From Siphonodentalium dalli (Eukaryota; Mollusca; Scaphopoda; Gadilida; Siphonodentaliidae): a stretch of 64,000 nucleotides of DNA. The notes below the pieces were generated by a model. That model was not told the DNA's origin. It searched no databases and worked only from the letters and a program-made list of their open reading frames with translations. The stretch spans positions 196,752,052 through 196,816,051 of the forward strand of contig CP136067.1 in the NCBI GenBank assembly GCA_032622095.1, given 5' to 3'. Below, in pieces: positions 22,865 to 34,130 of this stretch; position 1 is the first letter of the stretch; every line of letters begins with the position of its first letter. Both the position numbers and the translations under genes were made by a program.

Positions 22865-23259
22865 AGGCGAATGGGCGTCTCCGTAACAGACAGGCTAAAT
22901 GAACTGGAATTACCATCACTTCAAGAAAGACGTCGAGAGATTAAGCTAACCCAGTTCTATAAGATAGTGAAGGGGGTGGTGCCAGCTCTCAATGTAGGTG
23001 ACGCCCTGACACAAAAAAAAGGAAAGCAGGAAAATCACCGGAACATCTTTCCCAGACTTTATTTCTAACAACTTCGTCGAAAAGGAGGTTTGTAATAACC
23101 AATGACCGTTTCAACTCAGGCGTATTAGCTGCGACCAATACAAACACTCATTTTTTCGCTAAAACGACCATCGAATGGAACAAACTTGATTGTTTGTTTG
23201 AACATATTTTAGTTGACCCTCATTACATAATACATTTAACAAATTTGAATATGAAATAA
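22865..23259 (+). pseudogene. 3' fragment of a non-LTR retrotransposon RT
   Basis: The first frame gives SVTDRLNELELPSLQERRRE followed by LTQFYKIVKGVVPALN, a conserved stretch near the C-terminus of CR1/Jockey-group reverse transcriptases, where it precedes the region ending in an EWN motif. After a frameshift near 23040, another frame gives HFFAKTTIEWNKLD and ends at a stop at 23259. The catalytic domain is missing, so this is a 5'-truncated dead copy. It lies tail to tail with the larger minus-strand element and belongs to a different family, since the C-termini do not match. Confidence 0.75.
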
Positions 23260-23565
23260 GATATGAGTTAATCAAAAGGGATGGGAGCACAAGTTATTCA
23301 ACTTAGAATATTGCTCCTCTCCCTTAACAATATTGAAACGCAAATTAATAATTATATATGGAATTATGTAGGACTCAATATTAGCTTATAATTGGAATGT
23401 AGTACCTAAAAACGAGGAGGGTCGAGAATGAGGGTGAGGTATAAAGTGAGTAGACAGATATCAAGGATGGGATGTAGGTCCTATGGCGAGCTGAGCCGAG
23501 TATTTTGATGGCAATATGGGGAATGTATGAATATATAGGCTTATTAGGATTTTAAAGGTTTTCCG

Positions 23566-23814
23566 TCAATGAAATCTACCCGATGATGCAATGAAAGTTG
23601 GCGTATTGCGAAACAATTTATCATTTAAAGTATTGGATAGGTTGCTTTGACCAAAGAGGATATCTTCAATCCTATCAACGAAAATTCCATTTAGCCAAAG
23701 GCGTTGGATGAATATTAAGCGACTCTCTTCAAATAACGGGCACTGGAAGAGAAAATGTGAGGCGTCTTCAATATAAAACCCACATTGACAGTGAGCTGTT
23801 ATAGAAATATAGTT
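23566..23814 (-). pseudogene. LINE ORF2 C-terminal zinc knuckle beyond an in-frame stop
   Basis: Directly after the TAA at 23817-23815 the same frame stays open for 82 codons to a TGA at 23566. It encodes CQCGFYIEDASHFLFQCPLF, a C-x-C-x8-H-x4-C pattern typical of the C-terminal zinc knuckle of non-LTR RTs, followed by a helix. The most economical reading is one nonsense mutation in a formerly ~1120-residue protein. No frameshift is needed. Confidence 0.85.
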
Positions 23815-26800
23815 TTAAAGTTTATCAAAATTTAAATCGCTGCAGTTATTCCTTAGCTTGGTGTGCACGATGTTCCATTTGCGAGTGCCTGAATTGAAGT
23901 ATGGCGGCGGTTTTGGGGGGAATATAGGCAATTTGTCATACATTAATTTCAATATGTCGGTTTTGGTGCGATCAGATGAACCATTTATTACCACTGCATT
24001 CCATTTAATTACCATCTCAGGCAGAAAGGTCGATTTAAAATGTTCTGTATTGTTGCGTTTCTGTAGGAATAATAATGGGTATCGATGTGAGTAGGTAGAC
24101 TGATCTTTAGCAAATGTCGGCAAAAGTGTACTCAGGTAATTGGGAGCTTTACCAAGAATTATTTTCTGCCAAGTATTAAATTTATGGTGTTCGCGTCTGG
24201 TGTAAAGTGTAGGCCAACCTACTTCAGTGAGGAGTTTTTCATTCGAAACAGATTTATTTAACCCACTAACAATTCGAGCAGCATCATAATGTATCCGATC
24301 AAGCATTACAAGAAGGGTATTCGGTGCGTGAGCCCAAATTACATCTCCGTAATCCATAAGTGGCAAAATAAAGGTTTTGTACATACATTCCAAGGTTCGC
24401 CGATTAACTGTGAATTTCAATCGTCTCAATTGCGATAGGCGAGATCTTAGGCGTCCACACAAATTTTCTATTTGCTTGTCCCAATTGAGGTTAGACTGAA
24501 GAAACACACCAAGGTGTCTATGTGTGTCCACCTGCTCTATTAACTGACCGTCCATTGTGACACTTAGGGTATTATAATTAGATGAGAGGGGAAAATTTAT
24601 TATTTTTGTCTTGGAAGAGTTGAATTGTACCAGCCATTGTTTGGACCACACAGATATACTTTCTACGTCTGTTTGCAGATTTTGTTCACATAAGGTACTA
24701 GCGTCTTCGAATGAGGTAAAACACGTGTCGTCGGCGTACATACGCGTGAAAGATATTAAATTCTCATGTATATCATTTATAAAAACTAGGAAGAAGAATG
24801 GGCCAAGGATTGATCCTTGGGGCACTCCTGCTTTCAGTTGCAGGGGACTCGCAAATGTTTGTCCAACTATTACTCGTTGTGTCCTGTTAGATAAATAATT
24901 TTTAATCCAGGCCAGAAGTCGTCCATTGACTCCGCATTGTTCAAGCTTAAATAACAGCCCCTCGTGCCAGACTCGTTCAAAAGCCTTGGAGATATCGCAA
25001 AAAATAGCACATGTGCACAATTTCTGATCGAGAGCCTGGCACAAGGAGTGTTGTATTTCCAGCAGCTGGTATAGTGTGCTGTGGCCAGGAATGAAACCGG
25101 ACTGATAATCATATATTAATCCGTTATTAAAGAAATGTTTGGAAAGGTATTTCAATGCCACTTTTTCAAAGATCTTTCCAAGAACGGGTAACAGTGAGAT
25201 TGGTCGGTAATTGTCAGTAGCGGATCGGTCGTTTTTTTTATGAATTGGAATAACATTCGCCTGTTTCCAAGAATCTGGAAAGCATCCCGATTCAAATGAC
25301 ATTAAAAATAAAATGCGAAGAGGGACTACCACTCGGTCAATCGTTCCTAGTAACATGCGAACGGTAATTCCGTCGTGACCGTGTGCCTTATTTGGTTTGG
25401 TCGATTGTATGGCTTCAGTTATATCATCGATCGTGACAGGTAAATCTGATATATTATTATCACATTTTTTTCGGAAAATAGGAAGGTTGCATTTAGAATT
25501 GTCGATATCTGAATTAGCAAAACAATTTTCATTAAGGAGACAGGCTTTGGAATCGTCATCAAACACCAAATTTCCGCTGCTGTTTCGCAGGGGTGGAATG
25601 CAGGAGTTCGGTGCATTATCAAGAAGCTCTTTGACAATGTGCCAAAAATTTTTTGCTGATGAATCGGACTTTATTGAAGTCTCGAGATCTTTGTCAAATT
25701 TAGCTTTTGCATACTTTTTCATGTTATTCACAGAATTTCGACTCTTTTTGTACCTGATCCAATCTTTCGGTTTCCCCGATTTTTGGGCTATGTGGCGTAA
25801 ACGATTTCTACTACGGATGACAGATCTTAGTTCAGTATTGAACCAACACTTGTCGTTTTTTCGAATAAGAACTTTCTTTCTGGGAACTGTTTCTCTCATT
25901 ATTGAGAGAAATTTTCTAGAGAATACACAGGTCGCCGAGTTTATGTCTTCAGTACCTTTCAGAATGTTATTCCAATCTAGTTCAAAAATCAGTGACCGAG
26001 CTCGTTCAAAATCAGCATTTCGGTACTGCCAAACAGTACGATAAAATGACTTTTGTGGACTATACTCAACGGCAACGTATGCATATACTGCATAGTGGTC
26101 TGATATACCGAGATCCAAAACATCAGCATGGTAAGAAACAACATCTTCACTGACTAGAATGGGGCCGAGGAGGGTACTAGTAGTTTCTGTTACTCTAGTG
26201 GGAGACTCAATCAGGTTTCTCAAACGGTAGGCATCTTTTATAGTGTTTATTTTATAGCCGGGGGTGATCGCATTTGAATTGAAATCTCCTGTGAGTATTA
26301 GCGGCAAGTTAAGATCCAATGCAATGTCTATAGACTCATCTAAAAATTTCCAATATTCAGGATCGCAAAATTGATCAGATCTGTAGGATATGCACAATAA
26401 GTAGCTAGTTTGGGGCATATAAATTCTGAACCACATAACCGAGTTATCAAATTCAAATTCCGGTATACGCGAAAATGCTATATGATTTGCAAAATAAACT
26501 GCAATGCCTCCCCCAGAGTTTGATCCATTATTTCTTATTGGTTCACAAAAGGATTGCATCAATATATTTTCGGATGGAAACGGATCATCAATGTGTGTTT
26601 CGGTGAAACAAATCACATCATAATCGTTTAGTAAGTAGGCAATTTTGGCGAGTTTGTGTCTTAAGCTCCGTATGTTTTGGTGAAATATCGAGATATGATG
26701 CAGCTCATCCGAAGAGGAGGTCGAATTTGTTCCAGGATGTGGATGGATATCTCCACAAATAATCAGGAGTAGAGCAACAAGCGGCACCAGTCGGAAAGCT

Positions 26801-26928
26801 GTTTTTATACCAGATAAATTGACGGAAAAAATTTGAGTTTTTCCAAAGTACTTTCGCAAATCAAAGCCATAATTAGCGTAAGTGAAAAGCCCTATAGAAG
26901 CACGATACTGTTGGATACTAATCCCCAT
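23815..26928 (-). CDS. LINE ORF2: APE endonuclease plus reverse transcriptase
   Basis: 1037 residues. Residues ~41-58 are hydrophobic and lead into GDIHPHPGT (59-67), a degenerate 2A-like motif. Residues ~78-285 are an AP-type endonuclease: FHQNIRSL, then the catalytic TETH (E110), TGDFNSN (D215) and SDHYAVY (D277/H278). Residues ~500-770 are the RT: NYRPISLLPVLGKIFEK, FCDISKAFERVWH (D645), GVPQGSILGP (701-710) and the YADD box (731-734), all catalytic residues intact. A thumb/C-terminal region follows. There is no RNase H, as in CR1/L2-group elements. The product would nick target DNA and prime reverse transcription on it in the nucleus. The frame ends at a TAA, but homologous coding sequence continues in frame past it, so this copy has probably lost its C-terminal zinc knuckle. 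Confidence 0.92.
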   Translation of the reverse strand: MGISIQQYRASIGLFTYANYGFDLRKYFGKTQIFSVNLSGIKTAFRLVPLVALLLIICGDIHPHPGTNSTSSSDELHHISIFHQNIRSLRHKLAKIAYLLNDYDVICFTETHIDDPFPSENILMQSFCEPIRNNGSNSGGGIAVYFANHIAFSRIPEFEFDNSVMWFRIYMPQTSYLLCISYRSDQFCDPEYWKFLDESIDIALDLNLPLILTGDFNSNAITPGYKINTIKDAYRLRNLIESPTRVTETTSTLLGPILVSEDVVSYHADVLDLGISDHYAVYAYVAVEYSPQKSFYRTVWQYRNADFERARSLIFELDWNNILKGTEDINSATCVFSRKFLSIMRETVPRKKVLIRKNDKCWFNTELRSVIRSRNRLRHIAQKSGKPKDWIRYKKSRNSVNNMKKYAKAKFDKDLETSIKSDSSAKNFWHIVKELLDNAPNSCIPPLRNSSGNLVFDDDSKACLLNENCFANSDIDNSKCNLPIFRKKCDNNISDLPVTIDDITEAIQSTKPNKAHGHDGITVRMLLGTIDRVVVPLRILFLMSFESGCFPDSWKQANVIPIHKKNDRSATDNYRPISLLPVLGKIFEKVALKYLSKHFFNNGLIYDYQSGFIPGHSTLYQLLEIQHSLCQALDQKLCTCAIFCDISKAFERVWHEGLLFKLEQCGVNGRLLAWIKNYLSNRTQRVIVGQTFASPLQLKAGVPQGSILGPFFFLVFINDIHENLISFTRMYADDTCFTSFEDASTLCEQNLQTDVESISVWSKQWLVQFNSSKTKIINFPLSSNYNTLSVTMDGQLIEQVDTHRHLGVFLQSNLNWDKQIENLCGRLRSRLSQLRRLKFTVNRRTLECMYKTFILPLMDYGDVIWAHAPNTLLVMLDRIHYDAARIVSGLNKSVSNEKLLTEVGWPTLYTRREHHKFNTWQKIILGKAPNYLSTLLPTFAKDQSTYSHRYPLLFLQKRNNTEHFKSTFLPEMVIKWNAVVINGSSDRTKTDILKLMYDKLPIFPPKPPPYFNSGTRKWNIVHTKLRNNCSDLNFDKL

Positions 26929-27490
26929 GAGAGATGGTACAAAAGTAAAGTTCCAATTTGATGACTTGATGACTTGATGACTCTGTTATGTGGGCCAGTG
27001 ATCCAATTCGTATTTATACTGAGGCTCATGTCAGCATTCCCTGTCGGTATACATTTTGAAGTCGAGTCTAGGACTTGCATGTATGTCCAAATCGATAGAT
27101 ATAATGTTTACACGTATTAATTATACTACGCATGTCAAATTACAGATCTACATGAACACGATTACTATCCGTAATTGAGATAACGAAACGTCTCAAATGT
27201 GTCTGGAAACTTCGTCGATGTACAGGTATGGGCACTATAAGATTGAATGCAAATTCGACTATTTGAGCTTTGTTGGTTTCAAGTTGGTATTATCGCCTCG
27301 TTATTAAATGTGTGTATAAGGGGTGCGAGTTTTACGTGCTACATGTACCAACAGCTCTCTTTTCTTCCCTTTGCTTAGATCACCGTTCCAGTCGGTTTAT
27401 CATGATTCGAAATAGCTGGCCGTGCAAACGAAACCGATGCATCAACACCGGAGTTGGTTAATACCAAACAGAATACACATAGAGGAACTC

Positions 27491-27564
27491 CAACGAGTTA
27501 AGTTGGGATATAAGATTTTATGAAACGAGTTTCATAAAAATTGATATCCCAACATAACGAGTTG
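27491..27564. repeat. Foldback hairpin, 74 bp
   Basis: CAACGAGTTAAGTTGGGATA...TTATGAAA is inverted as TTTCATAA...GATATCCCAACATAACGAGT around CGAG, with two mismatches. The flanking 26991-27890 region otherwise holds no feature I can support. Confidence 0.85.
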
Positions 27565-27889
27565 AAGATCTGAAATGAACAAAACGAAAGCTTTATGCCT
27601 TTTTAACAAATCAAAGTTGCAAAATGCATATAGTTACAGCGTTGGCTGAGACGCTATACAACCGTATACTACAGTATTGCAATCCCCCAAATTGCCTATT
27701 TGTTTTTGTGTCTATTTCCGTAAGTGCAACGAAGTTGGACAAGAATTTCACTTTAATGAACAAAGCAATCGCCTGAATCAAATTTAAAGACGCGGCGCAA
27801 TCATTGTTTTTGGCGCGATGCCAAACGATATATAGCACGCGCCTATTCATCACTGGTGACACGTAAGGAAATGTCTCTTTTAATTATAC

Positions 27890-28205
27890 AAGAAAACCAT
27901 AATCAGAAATGGTAACGCCCTCAAGATTATATTATTACGCATAAATATAAATTATAAAAAAAAATGTTAAATATATTGGTTTCATGAATGCACCGCTTCA
28001 GAATTCCGTTAAAACAACTAATCCTTCAAATTATTACAAAAAACTACGGCTTATTACTGCAGGTTTCTAATTCACCACACCATGCAGAAGTCTCTAAATG
28101 CGGATCAAAAATCGGAGTCATTGTGTTCCCGCCATAAAATCTTCAACAGTGGTCCAGCCATTGTTGATATATAAACATTGAAAGCAATTAATACGGTCAT
28201 AATAG
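27890..28205 (-). repeat. Dispersed repeat R2, minus-strand copy
   Basis: Reverse-oriented copy of 4630-5015; see that entry for shared blocks. Confidence 0.75.
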
Positions 28206-28236
28206 TTACATACTGCAACTATCAATCGGGCGAATT

Positions 28237-28783
28237 TGATATGATTGATAGAACAAACCACTATTATGATGATCGTGTCGTTATTTGTTTAAAATACGTA
28301 TCAATTGACATATATACGCACCCGTTCCCTCATTAAAATCAACATATTTCGACCATTTTAGGGGAACTCCGCAAATAGACCTCCGCAAACAGGGACCTAC
28401 TGCCAATTGTCACAACAGGCTATATCTATCAGTTGGTTGAATACTATTTCCCTTTTTACTAAAGTAAATTAACAAGTAAATATCGAATGACGATATATAC
28501 ATATATTTGTAAACAGGCATTGCAAATAATGTTATTGGGACGAAAAGTTGCAAGACTTGTTCCGTATTATGATGATCATGATATTCATGATATGATTGAT
28601 AGAACAAACCACTATTATGATCATCGTGTCGTTATTTGTTTAAAATACGTATTAATTGACATATACGCACCCGTTCCCTCATTAAAATAAACATATTTCG
28701 ACCATTTTTGACGAACTCCGCGAATTCGGGGAACTCCGCAAATAGACCTCCGCAAACAGGGACCTACTGCGAATTGTCACAAC
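28237..28783 (+). repeat. Direct duplication of a ~180-bp segment
   Basis: 28237-28416 and 28588-28783 are nearly identical (TGATATGATTGATAGAACAA through CAGGGACCTACTGC and AATTGTCACAAC). The second copy has an extra ~16-bp AACTCCGCGAATTCGGGG piece. They are 351 bp apart. Confidence 0.85.
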
Positions 28784-29007
28784 CGGAAAAAAGGAAAAAC
28801 CAATTATCTATTTATAAAAACTCCACAGACACACGGCGCATTCGGCGACACACGGCGATCTAAAATTTCCCCACCAGTATACATCCGATGGGCGTGAATA
28901 ATAGGGGTTTCATGTGATATCTACCTATTTCAAGGACACGTCGGGTACAATTAAAATATATTTGAAAATTCCCGGACAATGATATACGGATTGATTGATG
29001 TGTGGTT

Positions 29008-29105
29008 AAAGTGGTTTAAGTCATTAGACCATACCACAACAAGTACAGATTAGGTGAAAGTGGTTTAAGTCATTAGACCATACCACAACAAGTACAGATT
29101 AGGAA
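29008..29105 (+). repeat. 49-bp tandem duplication
   Basis: AAAGTGGTTTAAGTCATTAG, ACCATACCACAACAAGTACAG, TTAGGTG repeated twice without a change. Confidence 0.9.
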
Positions 29106-29640
29106 TATGTCATCAACCTCTTCCAGAATGAATGAGCCTAGGCACGAACTATACAAATTGTTACAATCGTCAATGTTACTGCTGTATAATCGATGGACAC
29201 GGAAGAATCTCGCGAGATGGACCGCGGGTTGCGGAATATAGCGTGATAATGCGCATTGACAGAAATTTCCATGTTGGGTGATGGGCAGCGTTCCCCGCTA
29301 TCACAATTTAACCAGCGTTTCTTGTATGATCGCGATAGCAATCACGCAGTGTCTTGTGTGTTCATGATCAGGGGTTTGCTGCGGTGGCGCCTAATAGACT
29401 ATATTAGATATAGTCCGCGAGATAAACCGATTGGGACACCAGGACGGGGGGGGGGGGGGGGCGCTGCAAATATAAATTTGTCACTAGCCTCTTTCAGAAT
29501 GAACAAGGGTACAATAGGCTTGATACGCACATCCTGTATAATACTCTTTAATAATTGTGATGTATTATCGAGAAATGGTTATAATTGTGACAAGAGCCTG
29601 TATAGGTATATAGCGTGGTGATATGCATCGCTGTAAAATT
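29106..29640 (+). repeat. Two diverged copies of dispersed repeat R4
   Basis: Both 29106-29260 and 29470-29640 carry GTCA(T/C)(C/T)A(A/G)CCTCTT(C/T)CAGAATGAA, a TGTATAAT stretch and TATAGCGTG(A/G)TGAT(A/G)TGCAT. A third copy is at 30715-30965. An 18-G tract at 29447-29461 lies between the first two. No gene. Confidence 0.6.
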
Positions 29641-29680
29641 GTCTACTTCAATGAACAATACTTAACACACTTTATATAAT

Positions 29681-30461
29681 TTAAAGATGTATAATCCGAT
29701 TAAACGTCCCTCAATTACTATTTATTTGGATTTGGGGTCGAGAAACCCACCTATCAAAGCTCAGAGTTATTAGATATGGATTTTTTAAATCTATTATTTT
29801 TCACCATCGAGGCTTATTAGTGGCCCAGTTAAAAAGTCGACGAGTCGATGGTCTCGGACCAAATTGCGGATGAAGATGGATAACTCTAAAATAGGAGTTT
29901 TTGTGTTGAAAATAATGCCAAATTTCGTCGAACAATATGTTAAAGTGATGTGAAACACTCCGGTTGGGTGACCAAATAGAAATGGATAATAATCTTGGTC
30001 AAAGTAGTTATTTTTTGTTCCAGCACACACACCGTAATTCTTATATATTAATTAAATGTTTGTCGATGGCGAAATCATTTACGCTAGTTTATCGCCGATT
30101 GTTGCGTCCCGAATCGAGATGTAAATATTTACAATTATGCGTATAGTTCAGACGAGGATATATATGGAGTGGTATGGTCGATTTCTTGGAGATTTTCGGC
30201 GATGTTAGTATAATGCTACAATCCCACAGTTGGCATAGCGCCTGCGTACTAACTTATCAGTTTCACGCACCCAAACAAGTCTATAATATGTCTTTAATAA
30301 ATAACACGTTTCGGGCAATTTTATACTATATAGTTGACTGTGGTTGACCTTATTTTAGGGCAATTAATCGATTCTGATAACTGAAGCGGCATTTAAAATT
30401 TTGTTGTTGTTGTTGGAATCTGATTATATGGGGATCATTGAATCGGATTGAGTACCTTTAA
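29681..30461 (+). mobile_element. MITE family M-C, copy 3 (long, diverged)
   Basis: The left end TTAAAGATGTATAATCCGAT and right end AATCGGATTGAGTACCTTTA plus A match the M-C termini; inner blocks CCACCTATCAAAGCTCAGAG and GGATGAAGATGGATAACTCT are shared with 20714 and 57594. It is ~330 bp longer than copy 2, so it has probably been interrupted by another insertion around 29940-30300. Confidence 0.75.
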
Positions 30462-30714
30462 CCGCGACAACGTTTCTTGTTACAAAGAATTTCAATTTGT
30501 TGACTGGTGTCATGCCCAGTGATCACTTCATGTGGCCAGTTAGCTATTTCCTGTGAAGAGTTGAAATGAACATAGCACTTGTACACTGTAAACTGACCAG
30601 TTGGCAGTAGCAGAGAGAAGAATATGGCTGTTTGATTCATACCTATATCTACTTATAGGTAAATATCAATAAAAATTATATTTTAATTATTTATCACTCA
30701 CTGTTTATAAAGCA

Positions 30715-30965
30715 TGTGTTTATCACTAACCTCTTCAGAATAAGCCAAGTAACGAATTATCCAAATCCGTGTATAATCTATAACGACTGTTTAATCCGTG
30801 TATAGTCTATAACGACTGTTTAATCCGTGTATAATCTATAACGACTGTTTAATCCGTGTATAATCTATAACGACTGTTTAATCGAGGACTGTGAAAGAAC
30901 GTCGCGATGGTCTGCACCGGTTTAGCGTGATGATGGGCACAATTGTCCATGTCGGCATCAAGCAA
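30715..30965 (+). repeat. R4 copy 3 with an internal 29-bp x 4 array
   Basis: The ATCACTAACCTCTTCAGAAT start and TAGCGTGATGATGGGCA end match the R4 copies near 29.1 and 29.5 kb. The middle has four tandem units of AATCCGTGTATAATCTATAA plus CGACTGTTT, a segment present once in the others. 30966-31719 has no gene or repeat I recognise except three GTATAGTGAAG units near 31405. Confidence 0.7.
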
Positions 30966-31719
30966 CACTCACCCCACACGAGGCACCACCTCATTCATTT
31001 GCAGAATTAGTGTCATCCCCTGACAGAACGAGAGTGTTCATTACTGTTATTAGATGACACTCACGAAAACGAAAAAGGGCTCTACTTTACTGAATGCAAA
31101 TTGAGTTCGTCAGCGAGCGGGCCCCATGGGCACGATGCGAAAATGAAGTGAAAATGAGTTCCAATGCACCGTCGATTCAAAGATCTAAGGGGATTTGTCA
31201 GAGTATGAAAGTAGCACCAGTCCACGACCACACATTGTCAAGCTTAGCCGTCTGGCAATTTGTCTCAGATATGAAATATGGGCCCGTTGGGCTCAGCCGA
31301 TAAGATGCATTGCACATTAATTAGGCTAACATAAGCCGTATACAGAAATGGCAAAGCTGTGTCCAATCCAGTTTAGCGCGGATTGTAACCCACGCGCAGG
31401 AATGTATAGTGAAGGTATAGTGAAGGTATAGTGAAGGAATAAACGAATTAGATGCAGTGACTATTATACGGCGCAATCATTGCTTTAATGTTTATGCCAA
31501 ATAACGTGTCCCGAATAAGGTAGAACATATTTACATTTGTGAGCAGTTTCAACATTATTTTCTCTGAAATGTTATAGTCGATGTGGTTGGATCTATGGAC
31601 AATCTTAGTTCATTGCTACATTCCTCCAATGGTTATTGTGTTTGGATATTATATAAACTGATTGGTTTTATTCAATTGTATAAATACATAATATGTCTTT
31701 AAGACAATACTACCCAGTT

Positions 31720-33128
31720 TTAGGGTCTATTCTCATTGCACACGCGCGTGCGATTAATCGCAGCGTTTTTTAAGGTCGAGCGGCCCTATATGTGTGTTCG
31801 ATGGCATTCCTTCCTCCCACTGCTAAGAGTTCCCCCAATAGGGGTGGGGGTCTGACGAACACATTCATACACAGGTCTAAGGTAGGTTGGAGGATGATAA
31901 AGTACTTTCTGTTGGGGGTGACCACATACAGGCCTATATATGCTGACACATTAACTTTAATTTTCCTCAGTTAGATTTACTCAGGTATAAGTTGAGTATA
32001 ACGAGCCATGCCATCAAAATGACATAAGTCTTGAGGACACAATTATATCTAGCTAATTATAATTAGAAATAGAGGGTTCAATTCCATGTAGTTGGGCATA
32101 AATATGCATATTTTATTCCAGCTTGAAACGTATATATACAACACTATATAGACTATAGTACGATCACAACCCAGATTACAGGAGTTTTATGTATATAATT
32201 GTTATTATCACTCAAGATTATCAAAGTGTACAATTCAAGTGGTTGAATTAGATCTTTCAACATTTTACCTTATAGTTAGCTAGGTCTGACAAAAATCGTC
32301 TTTCTGAATAAAGCTCATTTAAAACATTTGTTCTCAAACATATGATATCCAGTAAAAATTATGGGGAAAGAGGGGATGAGACCCCAATTTGTTGGGAGAA
32401 AAACAATAGATTTGCATGTAGGGAGGATGGTAGACACATGGTTTGGAGGGATTTTTATGTTCAACCCTGTGTATGAACGTTTTTTTTTCAGACCCCCCTC
32501 CCCATCATCGAGTGCTCATTTGTATAGCCGCAACAGCGACAACGCGGTACTATAATTGACTAACCACCATTCAAATAGAATAAGTGATGGGACTCAGAAT
32601 TCGACCTTAATAGTCACACACGCATCGTTTAAGGTCGAATTCTGTCGCCAGGACGCTGTTCCCATGCATACATGAGCGATGATTTCAATTTGATCGCCAT
32701 CGGTGGTCGCACATGCTAAACGGCACATTACTATCAATCTATATATTCACAATCTTGGGTACAGTGTTGCGCGAGACTGACATGTAGTATAATTCTAATG
32801 AATTCTACAAAAATCACCACTGATGCTAGCTATACGTTGGAAACTTCTTTCCAAGCCATTTCCTTTCCGTACTTCATTTATTATTTTATCGCCCATCAGT
32901 TATGAGAATGACTGTACCCGGATAGTATATGTGACCGAGTGAACCATGCCATTCTATGTAACGGCTATCTCGATGACGAGGTTGATTGCATAAGATGATT
33001 GGTCGCGAATAGGACGTGGTTGTTTGAGGAAGGTAATTGCTCACGAATAGCTCTGTGTTATGTTAGCACGCACCTTAAAAAACGCTGCGATTAATCGCAC
33101 GCGCGTGTGCAATGGGAATAGACCCTTA
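31720..33128. mobile_element. PIF/Harbinger-type MITE (TTA target site)
   Basis: TTA at 31720-31722 and 33126-33128 flank a 1403-bp element with ~55-bp inverted ends beginning GGGTCTATTCTCATTGCACA and continuing CGCGCGTGCGATTAATCGCA. A 3-bp TTA duplication and GGG termini fit Harbinger. A second inverted pair (AATTCGACCTTA / TAAGGTCGAATTC) lies near 32597-32642. No transposase frame was found, and the interior is otherwise featureless. Confidence 0.8.
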
Positions 33129-33564
33129 GATTGGATTACGTCAAACTATGCACAGCAGAATCGACAGACTATAGTCAGGGGCGTGACGATACTGGGGTTG
33201 GGGTGTCAACAGCAGCAGCAATTTCATAACGAAATTAAGTTGAAAATGCTCCCATAGTTGAAATTTCGAACAGATACATGTATTTAGTGTAAAACACATC
33301 GTTTTGATACCAAGATTCGAGGTCAACATTTTAGGACGACATGGCCATCAATTGGAAAATGGTCAACTATACTGTTGTTCTACGTTAGGTTGGAATATTC
33401 ATATCAGTGCTTGGGGTATCAGCTCAGTATCAACCAGAGCATATCAGTCATACTTCCTTTCTGACTCTGTAACCGGCTGGGTACTCTAAAGTCTGTGTTT
33501 TTTCTCAGAAAATGCAGACATGATCCTCCGTATAAATACGAATCATCCCGGGGCATATCCTTTC

Positions 33565-33907
33565 GATAACATGGATACGTGGGATCGTCCGCTGGAATGG
33601 CTGTCGATGTGGGATCCATCGATAACATGGATACGTGGGATCGTCCGCTGGAATGGCTGTCGAGGTGGGATCCATCGATAACATGGATACGTGGGATCTT
33701 CCGCTGGAATGGCTGTCGTGGTGGGATCCATCGATAACATGGATACGTGGGATCTTCCGCTGGAATGGCTATCGAGGTAGGATCCATCGATAACATGCAT
33801 ACGTGGGATCTTCCGCTGGAATTTCTATGGAGGTAGGATCCATCGATAACATGGATACGTGGGATCTTCCGCTGGAATGGCTATCGAGGTAGGATCCATC
33901 GATAAAT
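33565..33907. repeat. 56-bp minisatellite, six copies
   Basis: Units start at 33565, 33621, 33677, 33733, 33789 and 33845, each GATAACATGGATACGTGGGA, TCTTCCGCTGGAATGGCT, ..., GGGATCCATC. The upstream flank (33525-33564) matches a dispersed single-copy version at 22760. Confidence 0.95.
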
Positions 33908-34130
33908 TATAATATAGGATCTTCAATTGAAGCAGAAGGAAGGGTGATAACTCTAAATAGAACGCATTTGAACGAAATATCGGAGATATGTATGAAAACA
34001 ATTTGAACACAACCACCAGTGATCAACTTCGGTCTATGATAAGTCAAATTCTCCTATTTGTGACTTTATGGTTTTTTCCCCCAAAATCTCCGTTAATTTG
34101 TTAAAACACTTCTTCAAATTGCCATTCTAG

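Larger units (their letters stand above)
23262..26990 (-). mobile_element. Near-complete non-LTR retrotransposon (CR1/L2-like)
   Basis: Minus-strand LINE with a short leader (three ATCAAGTC repeats just before the start codon), one long ORF with APE endonuclease and RT, and ~300 bp of 3' untranslated sequence down to about 23262. No ORF1 with a gag-like or zinc-finger domain was found upstream, so it is either an ORF2-only element or 5'-truncated. Exact termini and a target duplication were not resolved. Confidence 0.8.

Noticed and set aside
31255-31330. tRNA-like A box (GGGCTCAGCCGATAAG)
   Set aside because: No B box or cloverleaf could be built around it. The CTCAGCCGATAAG word also occurs in the U2-headed element, so it may be a shared repeat fragment.
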